Translations under genes and position numbers: made by a program
Shown: positions 36,901 through 48,900 of the stretch, one piece after another
How the letters are laid out: every line of letters starts with the position of its first letter
Numbering within the stretch: position 1 is the first letter of the stretch
Notes under the pieces: model-generated
Told to the model about the DNA's origin: nothing
Seen by the model: only the letters and a program-made list of their open reading frames with translations
Database searches by the model: none
DNA from: Phorcus lineatus
Taxonomy: Eukaryota > Mollusca > Gastropoda > Trochida > Trochidae
Assembly: GCA_921293015.1 (NCBI GenBank)
Contig: OV121097.1
Span: 14,190,924-14,254,923 of the forward strand
DNA: 64,000 nt
Direction of reading: 5' to 3'

Positions 36901-39900
36901 ATTCTTTGTGTTTTTACCATTTTCTCGCACTTTATATCACATAAAGTTCTCGGGACATTTTGAAATTTCATATATCAAAATATAGAGAAAAGGATGATCT
37001 TTATTTCCATATAAAATTTGTATGTAAACGAAAATCAGTAAAGACCCGACGAGCATTGCGCAAACAGGCAATTTCTCTATTCATATCTTGTTAACCGAGA
37101 AGCGATTTTTTCAACTGCTTTTTACACTTCCTATCCATTTAACGGCAGAGCGCATTATCAACATTTTTATATCACAATAAAGAGAAATGGATCGTCTTCA
37201 ATTCTATGTAAAATTTGCAAATTACAATGAAACAATAAAGGAGCGGTAAGTGATGTCGCAATTATCAAAATCTGTTTTCAAATACCTGAGGGTACAATCT
37301 TTGCAAACTATATATATTCCAAACCAAGCGGTACATATTTATCATTTTCATATCAACGTAAAGAGGAAATAAATACCTTCATTTTCATGTGTAATTTGCC
37401 CATATTTGCATCAAAATAAAACGTGTGGAAATTATGCGACAAATGTCGCGGTAAGGCAATTATCAAAGACTTTATTCACTAGCTATACCCACGTTATGTT
37501 GGTAATAACTTCTAATTACAGTGCAAAAGATTGTTATGATTTATTTTTTCGTAAAGAAGAATAAATTGCCTTCAATTCCATATATAATTTGCATGTATAC
37601 AAAGCGAATAACTTGAATTATAAAATTGGAAATAAAGACAATTTCTGTTAAGTGTGAGTGTATTTTTCAGCGGGGATACCCCGCCTGCACGCGCTCCGGG
37701 GCTACTAGCTTAGTAATATTACTGTGGGGGTCAGAACGTTATCGGGATTTATCACTACCCTGCTTTCGTTATTTATATCTTTCGTTTAGGATGGCGTATC
37801 GTAATAAAATTTATCGTGAAATATAGAGCAAGAAATTAGCTTCAATTCCGTATATAATTTGCATGTGTGCACTCAGTGATTAAATGATTTTATAATGTTT
37901 GAAATGAAGACAATTTTTAAAATTTAGTAAAATTCGTTCCAGACATATTATAAAAATAATTTTTATATCGATGTGAAAAGGAACAATTCATCTTTAGTTT
38001 CGTTTTGATTTCGCGCATGCGCTCTTGGAATTTATTGAGTTATGGCGCCCGAATTAAAAACAAGTTTACTTCGGTTGTAGAAACCGTTCCAGGGGTGATA
38101 GAAATTTCATTCAAAGTGTCAAGTAAGTATCATCCATTTATAACACGGGATTCGCCGACTAGCTTTGTATAAAACGACGATAACGTCCGTATTCCGCCAT
38201 GTAAACACGCCATATGTTGTTAAAACGGTCGCATCTGGCGGCGCTGGAAAATTCGGCCACAGGGGCTAATTGCGTTATTACCGTAGCGAGGCGAGTGCTG
38301 GAAAATTCAGCCACGGGGGCAAAACTGGTCAAAATAATATTCAGCAACGGAAGGGTTAAGCCACAGTGCAATGAGTAATTCTATCCTGATAATGCTGAAT
38401 GTCAAGCAAGGAACCAACAACTCCCATCTTTTTACATCTTTTGATATGATGCAACCGAGATTAGAACCCTGGTCTTCTGGGTGCTAAGCGGACACCCTAC
38501 CTACTTAGCTACATCACAAATGCACACAGATGATCTATCTATACAGCCATCGATGTTTTGTTTAATTGTAATTGTGATGTATACTATCTGCATTATGACT
38601 ACAAAGATATGAAAATGATTCTCAGGAAAAACTTATTTTTCAATTTGCAAATGAAAACTTTGCTTTTTTTTGTTTCAGGCAACATCTATATATACCTGTT
38701 CTACCATCTCATTTATTAGATTATGTAACGTAAGTATATTTATATGTTCTCCTCAAATGATTTGATTAAATAGATATAAGTCTATGCACGCATGATTATC
38801 TATGAGAAGTAACTGAGTTCGTCCGGAAAAATGTTGTAGTTGTGAAAAGAAAAGTAGAGAATTAAAACACTTCAAAACTTAAGGCCAAAACTTTGAAAAA
38901 AATAGTTTTGTATGACGACAAATTTATGATGATGTGTGAAATAACCAATATAGTAGTGCTGATGAGTTGGTGTGCTATTCAAATTAATCTTTACTAAATC
39001 TAACAAATGTTTATGCAAATTGAGTTAATTTTCTGACACCTTCACTTTATACTGGATATACTGTGCAGCCGCACTAGAAAGTGTCATTGAACCTCATGTG
39101 TTTTGTTTTCAGTGCCCCGATGCCATTTGTGATAGGAGTTCATTCTGCCCTGATGGGGGTAAGTTTTCTAAGCACTAAACAACTTTAGATCTTTAACTGC
39201 CAAGGGATTTTAGCTTTAAATTTCAAAGCATCATTTTTTAAAAAATATTGTTTAAGCATATGGATATGATATTGCATAAAAATCTACCATTGTTCATTTA
39301 TTATAAAACATTCACACCGGGTTTATATTTCACATGAATAGAAGAAAAGGATCCAGAGGATGTGTCTGTGTGGGTGTTGGGGTGGGGTGGGGGTGTTTGT
39401 TTTTAGGGGAGATCATCTTTCCTAACAAAGGGTTTTGTCTTGGTGCAAAAAGTCATTTGATCTAGTTTATTGCATAATTAGGGATTATGGAAATAAATCA
39501 TTATCTATTTTAAATGTTCTATCATCTTGATGCAGAAAGTGAGAACGATGGAGATCGGCGATGCTGTGATAGTTGATGCAGACAAGAACACAGTGGAAAC
39601 AGAACATGACGACTTTGAAGCCTTGCCTGATGAAGTGGTGAGTTACCTCCACTGTGCACTTTTTTTAGGCCAGAAATAGTTTCAACTATTGGATTATATA
39701 ATTGCAACTCCAACATATCACATTGAAGGAAATTTGATGTCTTTCTTTACCTCCTGGTCTCGGGATATTCTATGATAATAAAAATAAAAAACAGTGGCAA
39801 GTCCCTCTTGTTGTTGTTCCTGTATATTGGACAGTCAGATTGGTTTGTCACAGTTCAACAGCAACCCAGCTGGCTTGAGTGCTTTAAATAGAATTAATTT

Positions 39901-42900
39901 TCTGCACAATGCAGGATTTCTCATAAGCTAAGAAGTTCATTTCTCTAACAACTAGCCCTGCACTGCCAATTATGACTTGAATGTAGTTTGTAAACTGCTC
40001 CTCTGTTCTTTTTCTTGTGCAGTTATCAAGTCCTATTGACATGAGAGATTTCCAATAAACTTACATCTTCTGCTCAATGCAGGGTCTGTTATCATTAAAA
40101 AGGTTGTTTTCTCTAACTTCATACCGAGCTATGAATAACTAAAATATATTGTACACTGTTCCTATGTTATAAATCTTGTAAATCAACCAAGCAAAATTTC
40201 CAGTAGAATATTACTTCTGCACAATATAGGTTCTCGCATTCTGCAAGAAGGTTGATTTTTATGACTACAAGCCCTGCACTGCTAGTAATAGCTAAAATAT
40301 ATTTTGGACACTGTTCTTCTGTTGTTATTCCTGTACATTGACCACTGTAAATGGTTGACACAAATTAATCTAGCTAATACGTCTGCCCTATCCCCAGTCA
40401 TCGTACCTGAAGAAGAACCTGAAGGGGGAGAGGGTGAAGAGCTCCATGTTGGACACCGGCGACGCCATCTCTCGCGCCTTCCTCAACGCTCTCGTCAGAC
40501 TCATAGGTAAGCTGTAGTATTATAACTATCAGTCCCTCTTGGTTTCTGAAATTCCGTGGTTGCAGAAAATATTGCGGAAATGGGCTTCCAATGGAGAAAA
40601 TGGCGTGATCCGCGGAAAGTTATTTTAATGCAGAATGCCTGCACAATTCATCATTTTCTGCTGCAGAATTTACTCATTTTGTAATTTTGGAATTTTTTTT
40701 TTTTTAAATCCAAATACATGGAAAAGTTAGCTTAAGGACAAAATTATGTATGGTTACACAAAAACAAACTAAAATACTGGTTACAAAATATATTTTTCAC
40801 ATCTAAAGATATTACATTCATAAGTTTATCATTTGAAAGCAATTCAATATCACCCAACTCTTAAAGAAGTGTAACAAATGTGTATAAAATGTAAAAGTAT
40901 GTTATCATTTTAGTGTATAAAATTGCAGAATCTTATGCAGAATTTGGTAAAATTGGGTGCACAATTGAGTTAAGTATGCCGCAGAATTGTTTATATTCCT
41001 TCGCGGAATCCAGCATTGCATATTTAATCAGACTATCACTCAATGTTATCCATCAGGTGGATATCGTGATGCACTCAAATTCCGCACAGGGGAACCAATC
41101 ACCTTTGACCCAGAAGCATTTGTACAGACCCGAACAGAATCCATGCGAACATTCCTTGAAAACATGCTCCAGCTACAGATCTTTCAACAGGTGAGAACCT
41201 ACCTGGATTTATTTATATTGATTGAAACATATTTTATTCATTCAAGAAATGGATTGGGCACAAGTTATCGAACTTAGAAAAGCCCTCTCCAGATATTTAC
41301 AGCATCTATTTACAACATTGAACAACAAGAGACGGACAGGAATATGTACAAGAGAAATTAGTGAAAGCGTTTAGTTTGAGTGCTAAAAATATGTTAAAAT
41401 TTGAAAACATTCGGATTTTCACAAATAGTGAGAACTGCATTACAATGTAAAATGAGAATAATATCTATTGTAACCCTGTTTCATACAATATTTTCCTAAG
41501 ATGTAAAAAAAAATTCACTTTGAGTGATATACAAGGGGCATTCAAGGAAGTAGTGACAAACATTTTCACAACTATAACCACATTGACAACATGCATCATT
41601 TCTGACATTTAGTCTAAATAAATCATAAGTGAGCTCGTCATGTATCTTAATCGAGTGTGCATAACATTATGTTTCCGAATTCCATATGAGTAGTACACTG
41701 GTGCAATTTTTTTTATCCACATGAATATTTGATTTAAAAAGGCGATAGATTCGCAATTTCTTATTGACAACGGAATTTTATTCAATAATTTGATTGATAA
41801 TGGAATAAACTGTTAAGGAGAAATGTCCAATAGGCCTAAAGTGCCCAATAAGGTCATAGCTTCACGTTCTTTTTTAGATTGGGCAAATTTTATCCTGAAA
41901 AGATTTTCCTGATCTTTCATCAGGAGTGAAAAATAAGTGTTCAAATATACCTTCCTGACCATTAACCAACAGCTGAATTTGGGATTTTGGGAATTTGTGA
42001 ACATATTCAGCAAGCCTTATTGCTTGTGCACTTTTGGATCATAACTTTCCAAACATTTGCTGAAGTGGTGCATTCTGATATTTTAAGTAATTATTTTTTG
42101 CCATTTCCAAGTAGAATTTCAAATATCTACAACTTTATTTCTGGAGCAGAAGTCCAAAACCGTTCTCTTATTTTTCGGAATCTCTACTCAATCGTTTGAT
42201 TAGAATTTGTATTTTATGATAAGAAATATTTATTTTGGACTGATGAGATATGTTATCTTCCGACCTCTTGTTCTGAACCACAAACTCTGTGAGAGGTGAA
42301 TAAGTGTTTCAATGAAATGGTCAAGAGAACAATCCACAGAATTGTTTTTCTGTCAACTCAGCTTTTTGATTATGTATGTTCTTCCCATTTCAAGTTTAAC
42401 CTTGTCGATATGAAGATTTTCATACTTATGATATCAGATCGTACTTGAATTTCTTTTTCTTTTCAGTTCATTAATGGTCGTCTTGACAATTTGAATTGCG
42501 GCAATGGCTTTAGCGACATATTTGAGAAAGAGGCTGTTCTACACGCGGACAAACTCAACACTCAGTCCGAGTACAAGAAGTGGCTAGGAAACATGCGGGT
42601 ATGGGCAATAATTGAAAATATTTCAGTTCTTGAGACCGAGGAGGTCACATGGCCATTGTTTGTAATGTGTAATCCAACGATATCTGTTACTCAGGCTAAA
42701 CATGGTCTTGGAAATTTGAGATTTTGTTTTTTAATTATGAATTTGTAGTAGGTATCAGTCAATTACCGAATTGATATTTTCAGTTTACTTGAAAAAAAAT
42801 TTGAAATTTCCATGGCAACAAGATTCAATTGAAATCAGGAATTTTAAGTTTTGCATTCAGAGAAAAGCATAATGATATTGTCTTTTTATTTCAAGATTGC

Positions 42901-45900
42901 ATATTTAGTGCAACTTTGAGAGTAATTCGTGTCACATCCACCAAACTTTATGAATTGTATCATTTATTAAGAAGTATTGACTATTAATTAAGATTAAAAT
43001 TTTAATGCTTGTAACAAGACATTGATGCATGTTAATTATTCAACGTAACTTTGGAATCTTTTCTACAGGGAAAATTTTTATTTTGAATTGATACACTGGA
43101 AAGATTATACCTTTAGAATGTATGTAATTTAGATGTTGTTTAAGCTCAGACATCAAGATGCTTTTCTATTTTCATCGAAAACTATTTACAAGATGTTTTG
43201 AATGTATTATCATTACCACGAAATTCACAGAGTGCTTCTTGAGTTTATTCAAGAATTTGTGACTATCAAAGAGTTAGAATTAAATAGTAACAAAGAATTA
43301 AATGGTAACAAAGAATTAAATGGTAACAAAGAATTAAATGGTAACAAAGAATTAAATGGTAACAAGAAGCATATGGAATTTATCACATGGGACGTGTGTT
43401 CGATGATAAATTTCATGGGAATAGGTTATAAGGGATCAGTTTTTTCATTATATTTTTATGATTACTTCAGAAACAAGGCAAGAAGTTTCATAAGAGCGGA
43501 AAGGAAGTTTTCTCTGACATGCGAGATAAGGTGAGTAGTCTGCAGAAATGGAAGCTGATTGTTTTGATTGGTTGAAATTGCAAACATTTTGCTTTTTGCG
43601 TAGACAGTTATGCGGAGGGCTTTGTTGTTGGATTTTTCAAAACATTTGGCAACTTTGTTTTATGATATGGCCATTATTATTTGCAGTGGATTTTGCATTT
43701 GCTTCATTATGAACCAACTCGTGGAAATCTTTTCATGACATCCAACTATTTTGTTATTATAAAATTTTCAAATGTATTATTCAAAATTCCTTGTTTAAAA
43801 ATGCACATTTTTCTTTTCTTTTGACTTTTTTCATTAACAGAACTTGTTTATATTTTCTATTTCATATTTCTTTAAATATGTTCCCACAAAAACTCATTTT
43901 AATGTTCAAATATTCATGAAAGTTACCAATTCAAATTTGATAAATTCAAATGACAAGTTTTGTGAGAACATTGTACCAATATTATTGATGTAATTCCCCT
44001 CTTTATGTTCAATATCCAACTTTTTCGATAATCATCTTTCTTTTTGTTATGCCATATTTAATAATTCCATACTGATGGAAAAACTTGAAGCATTTCATCG
44101 TAGTTTTCCCAAAGCATAAAAAAATTACTGACTTTGCCAAACCGCTGATTGCACAACTAACCTTGTGTGCATTCAATCAGGCTGTGCCATTTCTAGTCCA
44201 AGAAATGCTTGTATTCATACAAAGGTTAGCTCAGGATTTTATTACTTCTTGAGGGAATGGTGTTGCTTCATATTTTATCATCAGTATATTTAGTCTTCCA
44301 GTTCTGAAAATTCAATAACTGACCTTATTTTATCTCCTCTTTCAGTAATATTTTAAAGCATGACAATTTTGATATGAAAAAATCCCGATTAATTCTAGAA
44401 TCAATTACAAGACAAATAGTTGGTGATGGATCTGATTTTGTCTGCCCAATGATAGAGAAATTTCTGAAAATTCTTTCTCATTAGTTTGCGCAAAAGAACT
44501 CCCCAGTTGTTTGAACCTTAAAAACATTTTTAATCATCATATCTTTAAAGAGAGAATCCTCTCTGGAAATTTTTATGGAAACAAAATTTACAGGAACCTC
44601 AATCAAAATAAGTTTGATTATGAAGATTGCCTTTTTTAAATTTGATTTTTTTCCTCAAAGTTTAATGCACTTATAAACATGGTTAGAGATATCATTAATG
44701 ACCACATTTTTTTTCTTGCTTTGCTTTTCTTTCACTGACAACATTTATCGACAGGCACCTAATTTGATGAATTCCGCAGTACAGTCTGTAAGTTCTTTAT
44801 GCATGACCTGTCCGCCTGCCTTGTTGCTTCGTTAACCCTAACGAGCATGTCCTAATTAGTCCCAATCAGTCCATTTCCAGACTCCTTTTCTTCAATTTGC
44901 ACATGAAAGTTACTTGAAAACTGATTTTTTGTAATAAAAGATATTCAATTTGCCACAAAGGTACATGTTAAATTTCTCTAGCTTATACAGAATGTACAAT
45001 TCGCACATTTAGATAAATTTGAAACTGATAATGGAAATTTAGGATTAGATATCTGAATGTTTGTCATATCCTCATGACCATTATTTTCACCCTAATGTAG
45101 ATAATATTTATTTTTTGTTTGTTTTATTTCATTTTTAATTAAGATCTGTTTATTGTCATAATAGAATTAGATACAGTTTGTAGCAAGATGGTATATATAT
45201 TTTTTTTTTCTTTATTTTTTAAATTTTTTTGATTGTATTGCCTATATGTTTACATGTTTATTGTGTGATGAAATTCCTTTCAAAACATTGTTGATTTTTT
45301 AAAAATAGATTATGACAGATTTGTTTTTTCTTTTGATAGTTTTCGGTTAACGTTTGTCTCTTTGTAAAAAAATGTGAATGTATGTATTGTGTGATTTCTA
45401 TGCCAGGGACGACTGAGAAAGATAGAAAATTATTTTTGAATTTAATGACCCCTTTTAATGTACCCTTTGTTTCAATGTCAACCTGGTACTGTCTTGTTCC
45501 TTAATGAGTTTGTAAATATCTCTAATTCATTAAATACAATCCTTTTAACCTATTTTCATAAACAAACATTTCACTTCATATTCATTATATCATACTTCAT
45601 GTGTACTTATTTATTCATTTTGCTAAGCTAATTATGAAAAAGGATTTCTTGTAAATTAAATAATTTTTAGTTATGTCCAATGAACATATTCTTGTTATAA
45701 CACTATGATATCACAAAAACTGCATTGTGATAACTGATTTCACTTTAATCTTTATAAGAAATTGTATCTTGATAATTGCATTTTGATAAGTTATTTTGAA
45801 CCTATGTGCTTCTAGTAGCATGGATAGTGACACTTTATCATACAAATTCTCTGATGAAGTTAAATCAACACTGCAAGCTCATGGGATAGAGGAAGTAAAG

Positions 45901-48900
45901 AAAAATTTATTTTGATGTGTAAAAAAGACTTTGTTGGGCTTTGTCATCCAAAATAAGTGAGTCAGTGTCTTTAAAAAAGATTGACAAGTCATCTGAAAAT
46001 TATTTTCCCTTAGAACCCTCAGATAATTTTTCTCCATAAGCAGTATTATCTCAACACAGGTTAAATCTTCCCACACAACCTCTGTTACAAGTGGGCTAGA
46101 TTTCTTTCTTTTATCAACATCCCCTTCCTCATTTATATCTGTTCTCATTTCTGTCAAATCATACTTGTCTTTGTGCCTCTGTCCTGTAACAAATATGTGC
46201 ACACGCCACAGGTGAGGGAACTCTAGTCTTGATTGTTCAGAAACAGCTTAAGACAGATTTAACGTCATTCAATTAAACAGAGCTTGGTACAAGGAAATAG
46301 ATGAGAGCAAAGGGTTCATGGGAATAAATGACTTGAGCCACCCCTGTTAGGAGAGAATATATTACATAAAGAAAATATTTACCGAGATTGTGTCTTATTT
46401 ATTAGTCTCTCAGAATATCTGTCAAATAGTTTGACTGATTGTTTATGATGGAGCATGATTCAGTAGATAGATTTCACTGCATATTTATATATATAAGTCT
46501 TAACAAATTGGCATGACTTAATTCTTAAAATGGTTAACAATGACAGTAAAATTTGTATATAAGAGGTCTTTGACCAACATGAAAGACCTGTATTTTACCA
46601 TTGTCCATAATGGTAGAGAATCTCACCCAAGTGTCTTCTGATCTCAAGCATATCAACACGAGTTGATAAAAGTTCCAAATATTCAAGGTTTGCCGAGGAT
46701 ATTTTTACTTTTATCAACAAGTGTTGATATCATTGATATCAAAAGACACGAGGGTGAGATTCTATTTATCATCCAAATAATTGTTCATTTCAATTTCATG
46801 AAAAATTAATATTTCTGAACACTGCAGTACTCCATGACTCTCAATATGGTGTTGTCATAGCATTATGATGTCGTCATGTTAATGACGTCATAGCATTGTG
46901 ATGCCATTACTTGATGGTAAAAACATTTGTGATTTCATGAACTTGACTGTTAAAGGGCACTATTTAAAATCTGCTGTCAAAACGATATCTCCTTGGAGTT
47001 ATCACTAGATCTTCCACGAGCGATATCTCCTATGGAAACAGCTTTGTATGATAAAGCAGTATGTCACATTGGTCAAGAACTCCTCTTAAATCCTACTACA
47101 TTTCCCATTATCTGTGAAAATGTACCATATTAACAACATCAATAACAACATCAGAATTATTTCAAAATGATCATGTTGATAGCGCTCATTATTTTGATTT
47201 TAATGTTTTCTTATATTCATAAAAATTGTAGAGAGGAAGCTCGTTTCTACTTTGAGGGAAAATGTATGCAATTGACTGATAAACAGAAGGGGAGAAGATG
47301 TAAAATATGGTTTAAAAAATGTAACTTTGCGTTAAGTTATTTTATAATGAAATCCACATCATGGCTCCATAGATGTATTTTAAACATATATTATTTAGAC
47401 AAAAAGAAATTTTCACATCATTCCCAATCCAGCCCTACAATGAAAATTCCGGAAAACCAAACTCCTATTAATATTTTACACCTTGCACTTTTGATATACT
47501 TGCATCCAAAGAGTCTGATGAAGGGGTCTATCCCTAAAAAGGTAACACTTCCTGTTTTTCTTGTGGCTAACTCCATGTGATGATGACAGAGTTATCCCCC
47601 CTCTTCTGTCCACAGAATTTCTGTTCTGAAAAAGGGCTTAAATCAAAAGAAAAGAGGAGATTCTTTTTATTCAGTAACATTATGTTATTTCTTATTGACC
47701 ACAGATGGTAAGAGCCAGCTACAGGAATATTCCAATGATTTTGTCTTTGTCTAATAGTTTTAATTATCTTTGTCTCACAGTTTTTGTTTATTTGTTTTTT
47801 TTTGGCAGGTAAAACATCAGAGTAAGAAGGCTGTGTCCGGAATCAAGTCCAAACTCAATGAGGTAAGTTCTTCTAAATATTTGTTTTATGATTATTTTTA
47901 CAATTTTAAATCAGAACCTTTAACTTTAATTCATGTAAAATTCAACAAGGAGACAGTGACCAGAAAAAAATCTTAATTCCTAAATTTTCTGACACAAATT
48001 GACAATGAATTATTTTCAATGTCTTCAACCGTCCCAAAAATTTTAACAAGGATTTTAGAGGAGGGCTTGTAAATTATTTTTGCAAAAGAATCATCTCTGT
48101 AATTATGAATATTGATGATTAATTGAGTTAATAATGACGTATTACTTATCAAATTCTTATACCAAAGTGAACATTTCCACCTCTTGTTTTGACAGATTAA
48201 CGAAGGAACAAAGAATGCGAAAGGATTGCGAGGTTCCCAGTATTCACACAAACAACGACCAGCCACCATCATTGCTTCTAGTCTAACCAGTCAACGGGTA
48301 GGAACAATTACTGAAATGATCTTATAAGAGTAGATGAAGTTACGAGGAATAAAAAGTTTTTCAAAATATTGACTTGACCAGGATACAATCTCATTCAAAT
48401 TGGAGTTTCCATTCAACAAAGGTCTGACAACAGTTTATAAAGTCGTATGTTCTGACAAAAGCTCAGCTAGCCAATAGCAAGGTCTCCAGAAAAAGCTTTT
48501 GGTGTCAGCAGCAAGGGGCAGGTAACTCCTGAGACACTACCTTATCATTGACGTCTTACTTTTTAAATGCCATGAGGTCAGTGGTGGCAGAACTGGTCAC
48601 AGAACATGTGCCTTTACAGACTGTTGTCAGTCAGTGTGGAGAAGACTCTACCAGTATAATCAGTATTTTGAAACTTTTAGTTCTCAAAACATGGTTAAAC
48701 ATGGTCAAAATATTTCAAGTTCTTTCCACATGCTTCAGAGTATTTCAAGATGTACAAGGAATAATTCGATTCCAAATAAATAATTACAACACTTTTCCAA
48801 ACAATTCAGAAAATGTATTAAAAAATTGTTGCAGGCTTTATCCTGCTTAAAAATGTTAAAATATGATGCACAATTTGGTTTCAGCCCCCAAGACCCACCC

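Noticed and set aside
43202-43534. A plus-strand frame with ELNGNK repeats running into exon 16
   Set aside because: It is held open by the 18-bp tandem repeat; exon 16 starts at a clean acceptor at 43471 and is read in the phase set by the neighbouring exons.
45879-46202. A 107-codon minus-strand frame in DENND1 intron 17
   Set aside because: No recognised motif, no splice signals in phase, composition like the surrounding intron.
47167-47580. A 137-codon plus-strand frame in DENND1 intron 17
   Set aside because: No similarity, AT-driven composition, and the spliced frame of DENND1 is complete without it.
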